From assembly GCF_017349075.1 (NCBI RefSeq), contig NZ_JAFMOF010000003.1, positions 868,001 through 932,000 of the forward strand: a stretch of DNA of 64,000 nucleotides. Direction: 5' to 3'. A program made the position numbers and the translations under genes. Below are positions 43,096-52,559 of this stretch, piece by piece (the first letter of the stretch is position 1; the number at the start of each line of letters is the position of its first letter). The notes beneath the pieces are model-generated. The model had not been told where the DNA came from, made no database searches, and worked only from the letters and a program-made list of their open reading frames with translations. This DNA is from Streptomyces triculaminicus (GTDB taxonomy: Bacteria > Actinomycetota > Actinomycetes > Streptomycetales > Streptomycetaceae).

Positions 43096-45282
43096 TCAGA
43101 CGGAGGAATCCAAGTCAAAGTGCACCGGCTCCACAAGCACGGCATGCGCGCCCTCGAAGTCCGCGAGCCGTGCCGCGACCGTTGCCGTCGCGAGTCGCTG
43201 AGGCAGCGCGGAGGAGAATTTCAGTCCCTGCACAGCTCGCCGGTCCACATCCGGGAGCAGCAATGCCGAGCCCCCCTCGGCGCCTGCATGGGCTTTGCGC
43301 CAAGCTTGGGACGTCAGGTCCTCCCGTAGCCGCACACAGCAGTCGGTCGGGCGCTGAACGGGATCGGCGATCGACGGAAGTGTCGCGGCGAGTGTGGCAT
43401 TGGCGCGATATCCGGCCCAGGTCCACCAGCGCACATCACCGCCCGTTCGGGTCACCAGCGTCCCGCCGGGGTGCACCACGTGAGGAGCGCCCTCCTGCCG
43501 CCACTCGCTCAGACACGCCGTCGCCCGGCGGGTCAGCGAGACAGGGGGATCTGCACCCAGGAGTACCTCACGCATGGCGCGCGTGAGCGCGTACGACAGG
43601 CCGACGAGCGAGCCGCTTGTCCACTTGGCGACTCCGCCGCTGTCGACCGGCTCGACGAAGACCCGCTTGCGCCCCCAGTCGATGAAGGTCACATGCCAGC
43701 TGCGACCGGCCAGCAGCAATCGGCGCGGCCCCGGCCGTTCCTCGGTCAGTACGGAGGGGTCCATCTGCCCGATCTCCGTACGCCCCGACAAGACGGTGAA
43801 CTGAGGGGGTGCTGTGAAGGAGGCGGTCAGCTCGATGAAGTGACGTCGGCCGAAGCGTTGTTCGGCTGCGGGGCCGATGAACAGCATGCCGCCGTCCTCG
43901 TCGAGAAAGCCCTCGCTCACCAGATGGCGCAGGATGGGGGTTGCCGAGCGGTCGAAGGGGGCGAGACCGTTCCACTGCTCGGGCCACAAACGGTCGCCGA
44001 TCTTGTGCTCTTGAAGTATGGCGGCGAGCAGCTGTTGCGCCACCAGGTGGCGTGGCTCGGGCGGTGCGATCACCGGCTCGACCCAGCCTCGCCCCCAGAG
44101 CAGAAGCAGCGCAGCCGCCTGCAGCAGAGCGTCCTTGCGCGTCGCGAGGAACAGGCAGTTGCGAGCCGCCCCTGGTCGCCGTCCCGTCCTCCCTAGGCGT
44201 TGCAAGAACGACGCCACCGTGCCGGGTGAGTCGACCTGAATGACGCGGTCCAAGTCACCCACGTCAATGCCGAGTTCCAGGGTGGACGTCGAGACGATGA
44301 CACAGTCCCGCGCTTCCGCGAACGCCTGCTCGGACCTGGCTCTCTCCTCCGCTGCCAGCGAGGCATGCGACAGGAACACGGTCACATCGCGCGCCCGGAG
44401 CGCCGCGCCCAGCTGCTCCACCTGGCGCCGCGAGTCGCAGAACACCAGCCGCTTCTCGCCTTTGTGCAGGGCGGCGATGAGTTTTGCGGCGTTATTGAGA
44501 GAGCCGACGTAATCCAGTTCCACGTCGCCCGCCGGGACCGTGGGGCGTGCGCCTTCCGGGACGTGGCCGCGTGCGGAAACCACATCCGGTGCGGCGACGG
44601 AGTCAGGAGCGACGACCCGGCCCGGCCGCTTCCCGGAGCCGGACCCTTGCAGCCAGGAGAGCAACTGCCGGGGATTTCCGACGGTCGCCGAGAGCCCGAT
44701 CCGCTGGAGCGGGCGCCCCGTGATCCGCTGCAGACGCTCCAGCACGGCCAGCAGGTGCCAGCCGCGGTCGTCGCCCGCGAAGGCATGTACCTCGTCGATG
44801 ATGACCGCCCGCACGTTCCCCAGTAGACGGGCATGGTCGGTCTTCACGCCGATGAGCATGGCCTCCAGCGACTCGGGCGTGGTGAGCAGGACGTCTGGAG
44901 GCTCGGTGCGCATGCGCCGACGTTGCGACTCCTTCGTGTCACCATGCCACAGGCCGGCGCGCCGACCGAGCCATTGGGCGTACGAGTCAATGCGTGTCAC
45001 CAGATTGTTGAGCAGCGCCTTGAGCGGACACAGGTAGAGCACGGAGGTGCCGGACCAGTTCTGCGCGGACATGGCCGAAAGGATCGGCAAGCAGGCAGCC
45101 TCGGTCTTTCCACCCGCTGTGGGAGCGAGCAGCACGGCGTCCTCGCCGTCCATCAACGGGTTGACTGCGGCGCGCTGCAGCGGCCGCAAGTCGGGCCAGC
45201 CGAGTGTGTTCACCACGTGGTGGATGACGACGGGATCGAGCCGTTCCACGGGGTCTGCAGGGTCTCCAGTGCCGGTCATCAC
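43096..45282 (-). CDS. brxHI: BREX-2 DEAD/DEAH-box helicase BrxHI
   Basis: Lhr-like superfamily 2 helicase of the type 2 BREX (Pgl) phage-defence system. The 728-aa protein has Walker A APTAGGKT (53-60), the DEVH box (VIIDEVHAFAGDD), motif III SAT, STSTLELGIDVGDLD and motif VI QRLGRTGRR. A C-terminal Lhr-type accessory domain of about 300 residues follows. Start is GTG at 45282, overlapping the brxD stop (GTGA); an ATG one codon later is possible. It is the last gene of the minus-strand BREX series. Confidence 0.9.
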   Translation of the reverse strand: MMTGTGDPADPVERLDPVVIHHVVNTLGWPDLRPLQRAAVNPLMDGEDAVLLAPTAGGKTEAACLPILSAMSAQNWSGTSVLYLCPLKALLNNLVTRIDSYAQWLGRRAGLWHGDTKESQRRRMRTEPPDVLLTTPESLEAMLIGVKTDHARLLGNVRAVIIDEVHAFAGDDRGWHLLAVLERLQRITGRPLQRIGLSATVGNPRQLLSWLQGSGSGKRPGRVVAPDSVAAPDVVSARGHVPEGARPTVPAGDVELDYVGSLNNAAKLIAALHKGEKRLVFCDSRRQVEQLGAALRARDVTVFLSHASLAAEERARSEQAFAEARDCVIVSTSTLELGIDVGDLDRVIQVDSPGTVASFLQRLGRTGRRPGAARNCLFLATRKDALLQAAALLLLWGRGWVEPVIAPPEPRHLVAQQLLAAILQEHKIGDRLWPEQWNGLAPFDRSATPILRHLVSEGFLDEDGGMLFIGPAAEQRFGRRHFIELTASFTAPPQFTVLSGRTEIGQMDPSVLTEERPGPRRLLLAGRSWHVTFIDWGRKRVFVEPVDSGGVAKWTSGSLVGLSYALTRAMREVLLGADPPVSLTRRATACLSEWRQEGAPHVVHPGGTLVTRTGGDVRWWTWAGYRANATLAATLPSIADPVQRPTDCCVRLREDLTSQAWRKAHAGAEGGSALLLPDVDRRAVQGLKFSSALPQRLATATVAARLADFEGAHAVLVEPVHFDLDSSV

Positions 45283-46613
45283 ACGTCCAGCTCGATGTCG
45301 TCGGCTGATGTCGCAGCGACCAGATTCCTTTCCATGCCGGTGAGCTCAGCGTCGGCTACGGTCAGCCGGTAGTGCTTTCTGGGGTCGAAGTCCTCGAACT
45401 GGTCGATGCGGTCGAGGACATCGCCGACGAGCTTCTTCAACAAGAGCCGGGGAGCGACACCGGCCTTCCCGCTCAGGGCCCCACCGACAGCGCGGGCCAG
45501 CTCGGCGACGTACACGTCATCTGCGAGTGCCATGACGCGCTCGGGGGCGTCGGCGCCCGCGGCATACAGGTCCCGGATGGTCACTCCGAGACGGACCAGT
45601 GATTCCAGGGTGAAGCCAGGCAGTCGAAGCTGTACGGCGCGAGGGTTGTCGAAGCGTGGATCGGTGGTGAAGTCGGTGGCGAGGCGTTGCGCGAGCGGCG
45701 CGAGGCGCTGCACACCCTGCCGTCCGTCGTAGAAGGCCGGGGTACCCGTAATCACCAGGTACAGGCCAGGGAAGCGCCCCGAATGGACCTCGTCGATGAG
45801 CTGCCGCAGCGCGTTCAGGGCCTTGTCCCGGGCGTCCGATCGCACGCGTTGAAGCGTCTCCACCTCGTCCAGGACCATGAACAGCCCCCGGTGCCCGGAG
45901 TCGCGGAGCACGGTCAGCAGGCCCTGCAGGAAGCCGAGGGCGCCGAAGTGGTCGAGGTCGCCGCGCACTCCGGCCGACCGCCGTACAGCCGCGGCCACGT
46001 GCGGCTGACCACCCAGCCAGGCCAGGACAGCCGCCGCTGTCGCCTCGTCGTTCTCAGTGAGGGCCGACCGGTAACCGCGGAGGGCGGTCGCGAAGGACGG
46101 AGCATGCCGGGATACTGCGGCGAGTCGTGCGGTCAGCAGCTTTTCGACCTCGCCGGTCAGTTCGTCCTCGCTTGCTCCGTCCGCGAGGGTGTCCTCCTCC
46201 AGCGCGTAGAACCAGGCGTTCACGACGGGCCTGAGCGCGCTGGGTGGGAAGCTCGCCGTGGTCAGCCGCTCGGTCAGGCGCCGGTAGACGGTCTCGAGCT
46301 TGTGCAGGGGTGTCTCGGTCTCCGAGATCTGGACCTCGGCCACGGCGAAGCCGAGTCGCTTGGCCCGCTCCCCCAGCCACCGGGTGAAGAAGGTCTTGCC
46401 GGAGCCGTACTCACCGCGTACGGCTTTGAACACCGATGCCCCGGAGGCGACCGCGTGCAACTCGTCGTCGAGTGCTGTTTCGAACCGGTCCAGGCCGGTG
46501 GCCAGCAGGTCGAGCCCGGCCTCGGGCACGGCGCCGCGTCGCAGGGCGTCGATCACCGCACGGCGGCGTGCCGCACTGGCGTGGGCGGAACGGGAGGACT
46601 GGGCGGTACTCAC
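45279..46613 (-). CDS. brxD: BREX-2 ATP-binding protein BrxD
   Basis: AAA+ type ATPase of BREX-2. The 444-aa protein has Walker A GEYGSGKT (67-74), Walker B FMVLDEVETLQ, a sensor segment YLVITGTPAFYD, and VAPRLLLKKLVGDVLDRID near the end, typical of BrxD (DUF2791-like). GTG at 46613 has GGGAG 9 bp before it and was chosen over an upstream in-frame start. It is divergent from the DUF262 gene (160 bp), so it needs its own promoter, apart from pglYZ. Confidence 0.88.
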   Translation of the reverse strand: MSTAQSSRSAHASAARRRAVIDALRRGAVPEAGLDLLATGLDRFETALDDELHAVASGASVFKAVRGEYGSGKTFFTRWLGERAKRLGFAVAEVQISETETPLHKLETVYRRLTERLTTASFPPSALRPVVNAWFYALEEDTLADGASEDELTGEVEKLLTARLAAVSRHAPSFATALRGYRSALTENDEATAAAVLAWLGGQPHVAAAVRRSAGVRGDLDHFGALGFLQGLLTVLRDSGHRGLFMVLDEVETLQRVRSDARDKALNALRQLIDEVHSGRFPGLYLVITGTPAFYDGRQGVQRLAPLAQRLATDFTTDPRFDNPRAVQLRLPGFTLESLVRLGVTIRDLYAAGADAPERVMALADDVYVAELARAVGGALSGKAGVAPRLLLKKLVGDVLDRIDQFEDFDPRKHYRLTVADAELTGMERNLVAATSADDIELDV

Positions 46614-46773
46614 GTCACCAGTCTCCCATCGAGGCGAGGGTCCGGAGGCCGGCACCGTGGTTGGCTGAAGTGGAGCGTTTCACCGAGCAGTTACGTTGAC
46701 TGGCCCGTTCTCGCCTTGATCTAATCGCTGCCCGCGCGAGAGAGCGTGAACGGCAAGGGTGGGGGATGGGCGC
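46614..46773. promoter_or_regulatory. Divergent promoter region brxD / DUF262 gene
   Basis: A 160-bp gap serving both directions. The relatively AT-rich CAGTTACGTTGACTGGCC (46689-46706) and TTGATCTAATCG (46714-46725) are likely promoter elements for the DUF262 side. A GGGGGAT run precedes GTG 46774. No longer dyad was found. Confidence 0.4.
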
Positions 46774-48594
46774 GTGGCAGGACTCGACAATGTGAAGCTC
46801 AAGACGCTCCTGGCAGAGGTCGCTTCAGGGGCGCTGCAGCTGCCTGATTTCCAGCGCGACTGGAAATGGGACGACGATCGAATCCGCGCCATTATCGCGA
46901 CGGTGACGCTCGACTACCCTCTGGGCGTGGTGATGACCCTGGAGACGGGCGGTGATTCCCCGTTCCGGGCCCGGGAGCTCACTGGAGCGCGGTTCGCGGA
47001 AGGGCTGGAACCCAGCCTGTTGCTTCTCGACGGTCAGCAGCGTCTGACGTCGCTGTTCCAGGCCCTGTTTCAGGACAGGCCGGTGAAGACGAAGGACGCA
47101 CGGGACAAGCCCGTTGAACGCTGGTACTACGTTGACATCGAGAAGGCCGTCGGGACTCCTGCGGACCGCGACGAGGCGATCGTCTCCGTGCCGGAGGACA
47201 AGGTGCTGCGGGCCAACTTCGCCCGTGACGTCATCCACGACCTGACCAGCACCGAAGGGGAGTGCGCCGCCGGGCTGTTCCCCCTGCACATCGTGTTCGA
47301 CACCGCGCGGGTGAACGCGTGGCGCCGGGTCTACGAGAGGTCGGACGACAGGCGGTTCGACCTGTGGAGCCGTTTCGAGGAGCAGGTCCTCGAGCATGTG
47401 CGCTCGTTTCAAGTTCCCATGATCAAGCTTGCTGCTTCCACCTCCATGGACGCCGTCTGCGCCGTTTTCGAGCGTGTGAACACGGGGGGCGTTCAGCTCA
47501 CCGTCTTCGAGCTCCTGACCGCCACGTACGCCGGGGACCGCGCCTACCGGGAGCGGGAGGGCACGTACTACCAGCTGCCCCAGGCATGGCAGTCGGTCAA
47601 GGAGAATCTGGCGAGCCGCTATCCGGTGTTCGGCCGGCTCGACGTGAGTCTCGACCACGGCCTGAGCAGCAGCGACTTCTTGCAGGCCGTCGCGCTCGTT
47701 CGCACCTGGCTGCGCAAGCAGAACGGGCTGGGCACCGGAGTCTCCTGCAAGCGCCGTGACCTTCTCGAACTGCCCCTCACAGACTTCGAATCGCTGGCGC
47801 CCCGGCTGGCGGATGCGTTCGGCTGGGTCGGGTCCTTCCTCGAGAAGCAGTGCATCGTGCGTGTCACCGATCTGCCCTATCGCACCCAACTGGTCCCGCT
47901 CGCCGCGGTCCGCGCCATTCTCGGCGAGGAGACCGACACGCTTGGCGCCGAGGACATGCTCACTCAGTGGTACTGGTGCGGTGTGCTCGGCGAGATGTAC
48001 GGCGGCTCGACCGAGACCCGCTTCACCCGCGACGTCGAGCAGCTCGTGGCGTGGATCCGGCGTGAAGGGGTCGCCCCGGAGACCGTCAACGATGCCTACT
48101 TCTTCCCGGAGCGACTGGACACCCTCACCACCCGCAACAGCGCCGCCTACAAGGGGATCTACACGCTGCTCATGAAGCAGGGGGCGGTGGACTGGCATTA
48201 CACGGATGCCCCGCTGAAGCCGGGCCTGCTGGACGAGTACGGGGTGGACATCCGCTACGTCTTCCAGCCGGCCTGGGTGCGCCGCCACCAGGCCGGCAGC
48301 GGTTGTCCTGCCAATTCCATCGTCAACAAGACACCACTGTCGTCGCGGGCCGCGCAGGCCCTGACCAGTCCACCGGCGTCCTGCCTCGACTCCCTGGCCG
48401 CGGCGGCCGACATGCGTCGCGAATGGTTCGACGATGTGATCGCAACGCACCTGATCGATCCCTATCTTCTGCGGAAGAACGACTATCAGACGTTCTATGC
48501 CGCGCGCGCCGGACAGCTTCTGGACATGGTGTACGCGGCCATGGGCAAGCGGACGATCCTGCGTGACATCACGGACGACAAGGCGGTCCGGTGA
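46774..48594 (+). CDS. DUF262 protein with degenerate C-terminal HNH (DUF1524-like) region
   Basis: A 606-aa protein inserted antiparallel within BREX-2. The N-terminal DUF262 domain has LQLPDFQRDWKWDDDRIR and the nucleotide-binding DGQQR motif (86-90), then FERVNTGGVQLTVFELLTA. DUF262-DUF1524 proteins include GmrSD and BrxU, which cut modified DNA. Here the expected DIHHIFP reads DIRYVFQ (Arg494-Tyr495), and the later TNR of NSIVNKTPLSxRTN reads AAQ (after Asn514). The HNH metal ligands are therefore missing and nuclease activity is unlikely, though nucleotide sensing may remain. GTG 46774 chosen; GTG 46759 is an alternative. The stop overlaps the next gene. Confidence 0.82.
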   Translation: MAGLDNVKLKTLLAEVASGALQLPDFQRDWKWDDDRIRAIIATVTLDYPLGVVMTLETGGDSPFRARELTGARFAEGLEPSLLLLDGQQRLTSLFQALFQDRPVKTKDARDKPVERWYYVDIEKAVGTPADRDEAIVSVPEDKVLRANFARDVIHDLTSTEGECAAGLFPLHIVFDTARVNAWRRVYERSDDRRFDLWSRFEEQVLEHVRSFQVPMIKLAASTSMDAVCAVFERVNTGGVQLTVFELLTATYAGDRAYREREGTYYQLPQAWQSVKENLASRYPVFGRLDVSLDHGLSSSDFLQAVALVRTWLRKQNGLGTGVSCKRRDLLELPLTDFESLAPRLADAFGWVGSFLEKQCIVRVTDLPYRTQLVPLAAVRAILGEETDTLGAEDMLTQWYWCGVLGEMYGGSTETRFTRDVEQLVAWIRREGVAPETVNDAYFFPERLDTLTTRNSAAYKGIYTLLMKQGAVDWHYTDAPLKPGLLDEYGVDIRYVFQPAWVRRHQAGSGCPANSIVNKTPLSSRAAQALTSPPASCLDSLAAAADMRREWFDDVIATHLIDPYLLRKNDYQTFYAARAGQLLDMVYAAMGKRTILRDITDDKAVR

Positions 48595-49634
48595 TGGTTC
48601 GCCCCAGCGAACGGGAGCTGCTCGACCTCAAGGGGTCCGAGCTGCCCCTGGGGGAATTCCTCGAGCTTTTCGGTGTCAGGGTGCGCCGGCCCTGGAACGT
48701 CCATGAAATCGCCCAGGTGTTGAGCGACGCCGGACTTGCCACCCTTCCGGACTTCGCCACCTGCGGGGCAGGGGACAGGGTACAGGTCGTCGCGCTCGTC
48801 ACGGCGGTGCCCCCGCCCGGGGAGAGCGAGGACCAGGAAGTCGAGGGCGGCTCGCTGCCGTCCAGTGCACTTCCGCAGCGCCTGCTGATCGGTGACCTGC
48901 CGTCTGCCCGTGGGGGAGTGCGCTGTGTCTCCGCCAGCAATGCACTGTCCCAGGCGACGTACCTCATGCGCCACCACGGCTGTGACCAGGTACCCGTCAC
49001 GACAGGCATGACGGCCGTGCACGGCGTCGTCACCTGGCGCTCTCTGGCCCTCATGTACGAGCGGAACAAGGAGCCGACCCTCGACAACGCCATGCAGCAG
49101 GAGTACCTGCCGTGGGCCGACGTCCGACAAGAATTCTTCACCTGCTTGCCGATGCTCACGGAGCAGGGCTACCTGCTGGTGAGGCGGGAGGACGGAAGCC
49201 TGTCCGGGATCGTGACCCATGCCCATGTCGTCGATCGCTTCAAGAGCGCTGCGCACCCGTTCTTCCTTCTCGGGGAGATCGAGTCCCTCCTGCGCCGGTG
49301 GCTGGGAGCCAGTCTCACCGAAGAGGCGGTCAAAGCCGTCCAGACCAACAAGAAGGCCGAGCAGCGTTCGGGCAGGGTCGAAGACCTGATGTTCGGCGAC
49401 TACGTGCGCCTGCTCGACGGTGAGCAGAAGAAGACGGGCATGGCGCAGCAAGCCGATCTCAACTGGACGGCACTTCAGTGCGGTTCCCTGGACCGTGCGC
49501 AGTTCGTCCGACACCTGCAGCAGGTGCAGGCGATCCGGAACCGGATCGCCCACTTCGATGAGGGACCGCTGCCGCCCGAGTCCATGCGAGAGCTGACCGC
49601 CTTCACCGCCCTGCTGCGCGACTATGTCGGCTGA
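48591..49634 (+). CDS. CBS-domain protein with C-terminal HEPN-like RNxxxH motif
   Basis: A 347-aa protein translationally coupled to the DUF262 gene (GTGA, with ATG at 48594). An N-terminal winged-helix-like segment (about 15-65, LGEFLELFGVRVRRPWNVHEIAQVL) precedes a CBS pair (about 100-220) with MRHHGCDQVPVTTGMTAVHGVVTWRSLA and GYLLVRREDGSLSGIVTHAHVV. CBS pairs bind adenosyl nucleotides. A helical C-terminus contains IRNRIAHF, R315-H320 of the R-x4-H HEPN ribonuclease motif. The combination suggests a nucleotide-sensing toxin or abortive-infection effector working with the DUF262 protein; this is inference. It is convergent with pglZ, 12 bp apart. Confidence 0.75.
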   Translation: MMVRPSERELLDLKGSELPLGEFLELFGVRVRRPWNVHEIAQVLSDAGLATLPDFATCGAGDRVQVVALVTAVPPPGESEDQEVEGGSLPSSALPQRLLIGDLPSARGGVRCVSASNALSQATYLMRHHGCDQVPVTTGMTAVHGVVTWRSLALMYERNKEPTLDNAMQQEYLPWADVRQEFFTCLPMLTEQGYLLVRREDGSLSGIVTHAHVVDRFKSAAHPFFLLGEIESLLRRWLGASLTEEAVKAVQTNKKAEQRSGRVEDLMFGDYVRLLDGEQKKTGMAQQADLNWTALQCGSLDRAQFVRHLQQVQAIRNRIAHFDEGPLPPESMRELTAFTALLRDYVG

Positions 49635-49646
49635 GCCACGACGTCA

Positions 49647-52559
49647 TCAGCACGTGGACAGGCCGAACTGCGTCCGCAGCAGACCGTGGTGCAGCCGGAG
49701 CGTCCGCCCGTCCGGCAGCGTCTCCAGGACCTGTATACCGTCATAGTTGAGGAGCTGCCGCAGAACCGCCGCGAAGCCGTCGGCCCGGGTGGCGGGGTAA
49801 CCGGCTCGCTGGGCGAGCGCCGTCGTCGGCAGCGTGCCTCCCGCGTCGAGGAGAGCAAGCAGCGCCTTCTCGACCTTGTCCTGCGGCGGCTTCCGGGCCA
49901 GCAAACCGATCTGGTCCTGGAACACCTCCGACGCGACAAGCGCAGCGACCAGGGACTCGTCCGGCGACACCAGCGCCGTGCTGAGCAGAGCCTCCTCGCC
50001 GTCGCCCGCCGGCACCGGGGCGACGTCGAACAGCGAGTCGTGCGTCCGGTCGAGCTCGACCTGGGTCTTCGTGGGCTTCTGCCGGCCGGGCTTCTTCGGC
50101 GCGGAGGGTGCGGAGGCCCGGTCGGTCTGCACCGCTGCAGGGCGTGGCTGCTGCCCGTCCAGATGCCACCACAGCGGCCGCTGGTCGCCCAGTTCCTTCC
50201 ACTCCTTGGGCGGAGTCGCGCCGAAGGGGAGGAAGGCGAGAACCGGAATGGCGAACTCGGCGAGAGAGGCACCGCCGTGGTAGCCCGCCTTAAGGGCGGT
50301 GTAACGGGAGTCGGCGTCCCACAGCGCGGTGATCGAGGAGCCGGGCTCGGGCCAGACCACACGCGGCCCGGAGAGCTCGACCTCGGCCTTGCCCACCGTC
50401 CCGTCCGGAACGCGGTGACGGGCGGACTCGGGGGACTGTGCCTCGGCCCTCACGCCGTGCCGGTCCACCACATGCCCGTGGTCGCTGGTCAGGAGTACGG
50501 CCATGCCTTGCGTGGCTGCCACGCGCAGCAGCTCGAGGAGTCCGGGGATGTGGCCGGCACGCCAGGATCCGTCGCCGAGCTTCTGCTCCTTGGCGAGTCG
50601 GTCGTCGATGGCGTTCAGGACGACCGCGACGTGTGTGCGCCCGTCGGTGAGGGCCTCGGCGAGGCTGGAGCCGAAGGTATCCCCCACTCCCTCGCCCCGT
50701 AGGTCGTCCTTGTGGAACACCGCGGCGGGAGCTCCGCCCCAGAACTTGTGGGCGGGAAACAGGCGCTGTTCGTCCGCCTGCGATCCCTTCACCAGGCTTC
50801 CCGCGAAAAGGGACGTACGGGAAACCGCCGTCACCGTCGGCAGAGCGGCCGCCATCGCACGGCGGCGCGGCACACCCTCCTTCACCGGATCGAACTCGGC
50901 CCACGAAGCGCGGAGCTCCTCCGCCAGCTCGACGGCGATGGCGGCGCTCATACCGTCCAGCACGAGCAGCAGGACGCGCTGCGCGTTGCCGCCCCGTACG
51001 ACCGGTTTCACGACCTGGTCGAGGAATGTCTCCACCGTCAGCATCGAACCCGGCCGAGTGCCGGCTGCCGTCCATTCTGCCAGCGTGTGGGCGAAGTTCC
51101 GGTCGATCTCGTGACGGCGCTCGCGGACGTGGGCGCCGAGCCGGTCGTACGCGGACTTCAGTACGGGATCGGGGTCGCCGCCGGCCTCGATGTACTCGAG
51201 GGCCTGGTCCACCCACCCGGTCTCCGCGACCTGCCGATCGATCGCGGCGGCCACTGTGTCCGTCGCGACAGCCGGGTCGCCCGCCATCCACTGGGCCAGG
51301 CGCTGCCCCATACGGGCCCGTTCGATGCGCACTCGTGACTCGGGCAGGTCCGCGCGCCTGTGCACGTCAAGGGAGCCGACCGCCTCCGCCAGAGGCCCGA
51401 GCCGTCCGGCTGCCAGGGCCTGCCCCACGGCCGTGAACCGGGCATCGAGGCCCCCGGGGAGTACGGGACTTTCCGCCGCAGCCGCCTCCGCGCCGAACTG
51501 GCGGACGAGGGCGGATGCCCGGTCCAGCACGGTCTCGCTCATCCGCCGGGCCTCCCGGCCCTCCTCCGTGGCGCCGCCCGTCCCGCGTGCCGCGATGATG
51601 AGCAGCGCGCAGACGTAGCCCTCCGAGGCCCGGCCGAGGGCGGAAGCCAGGGCGTCGAGGTGCTCACCGGTCGCCGGTGGCTGCTCCCCGAACCACCGCT
51701 CGGCGCGCCCCCGTGCCCGGTAGACGCCGGCGTCCGGCGCGGCATGCAGCCACAGGGCCGCGCACACCAGGCCGAACGCGACCGCGTCGGCACCGTGCTC
51801 GGCCTCCACCAGGGCAAGGAGCCCCCGGCCTGCGAGGCCCGCCTGCTCCTCCTCGCTCAGGAACGCGGCCAGGGCCGCACGCTCGGGTCCGCGCAGCTCG
51901 AGGAAACGCTCGGGGCCACCGACGGTCAGGGACCAGTCCAGCAGGGCCTGCGCGTCGAGACTGCCGTCCGCCGGACCGCGCCCCGGGCGGGTGGGCCCGG
52001 CATCGCCGTCGTACGGGCCGAGCCGCAGCCGGCGCAGCGCCAGGGCGGACAGGGCCGTCTGCCGGGACAGCACGCCACCCGCGATCGGCGGCCAGCCACC
52101 CGGCGGGTTGGCATCCAAAAGTGCCTCAGCGGCCCAGTTGTCCTCCTTGAGCCGGGAGTCCACCTGCTGCGCGCCGAACACCTCGCGGACCACGTCCCAG
52201 CTGTCGACGGCCTCGATGCGCTGCTTGTGGGCGCGGGCCAGGATCGCCGGGTCCAGTTCGTTCTGCTCTCGGTCGGTCAGCACCACGAGGACGTCCGGTC
52301 CCGCCGCTCCATCAGTGAGGTGACCGATAATCAGCTCGTGGACGGCGAGCGGGGAGGGCGCGGCCGCGACAGCGGCGGTCTGCCCGTCGCCCCACACGGG
52401 TCCGGCGGGACCGTCCCACTGGGGCGCCGAGCGCAGCAGCACCGCCCGCCGCTTGCCGCCACCGGTGAGGGAGGCGGCGAGCGAGGACTGGGACGACAGG
52501 TACTGGGTGACGGTCGCGAGATTCAGCCGTACGGCGACCGATGTGGCCGATGTCCTCAT
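49647..52559 (-). CDS. pglZ: BREX-2 phosphatase PglZ
   Basis: Alkaline-phosphatase-superfamily core protein of BREX/Pgl; in type 2 systems it can suppress PglX toxicity. The 970-aa protein has the PglZ domain in its second half: VLLLVLDGMSAAIAVELAEEL (metal Asp), PTVTAVSRTSLFAGSL (nucleophile region), LTSDHGHVVDRHG and YHGGASLAEFAIPVLAF. The first 500 residues are the BREX-2-specific helical region. ATG at 52559 overlaps the pglY stop (ATGA), although the frame is open upstream. The last 150 residues contain a Pro/Lys linker and a winged-helix-like end. Confidence 0.92.
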   Translation of the reverse strand: MRTSATSVAVRLNLATVTQYLSSQSSLAASLTGGGKRRAVLLRSAPQWDGPAGPVWGDGQTAAVAAAPSPLAVHELIIGHLTDGAAGPDVLVVLTDREQNELDPAILARAHKQRIEAVDSWDVVREVFGAQQVDSRLKEDNWAAEALLDANPPGGWPPIAGGVLSRQTALSALALRRLRLGPYDGDAGPTRPGRGPADGSLDAQALLDWSLTVGGPERFLELRGPERAALAAFLSEEEQAGLAGRGLLALVEAEHGADAVAFGLVCAALWLHAAPDAGVYRARGRAERWFGEQPPATGEHLDALASALGRASEGYVCALLIIAARGTGGATEEGREARRMSETVLDRASALVRQFGAEAAAAESPVLPGGLDARFTAVGQALAAGRLGPLAEAVGSLDVHRRADLPESRVRIERARMGQRLAQWMAGDPAVATDTVAAAIDRQVAETGWVDQALEYIEAGGDPDPVLKSAYDRLGAHVRERRHEIDRNFAHTLAEWTAAGTRPGSMLTVETFLDQVVKPVVRGGNAQRVLLLVLDGMSAAIAVELAEELRASWAEFDPVKEGVPRRRAMAAALPTVTAVSRTSLFAGSLVKGSQADEQRLFPAHKFWGGAPAAVFHKDDLRGEGVGDTFGSSLAEALTDGRTHVAVVLNAIDDRLAKEQKLGDGSWRAGHIPGLLELLRVAATQGMAVLLTSDHGHVVDRHGVRAEAQSPESARHRVPDGTVGKAEVELSGPRVVWPEPGSSITALWDADSRYTALKAGYHGGASLAEFAIPVLAFLPFGATPPKEWKELGDQRPLWWHLDGQQPRPAAVQTDRASAPSAPKKPGRQKPTKTQVELDRTHDSLFDVAPVPAGDGEEALLSTALVSPDESLVAALVASEVFQDQIGLLARKPPQDKVEKALLALLDAGGTLPTTALAQRAGYPATRADGFAAVLRQLLNYDGIQVLETLPDGRTLRLHHGLLRTQFGLSTC

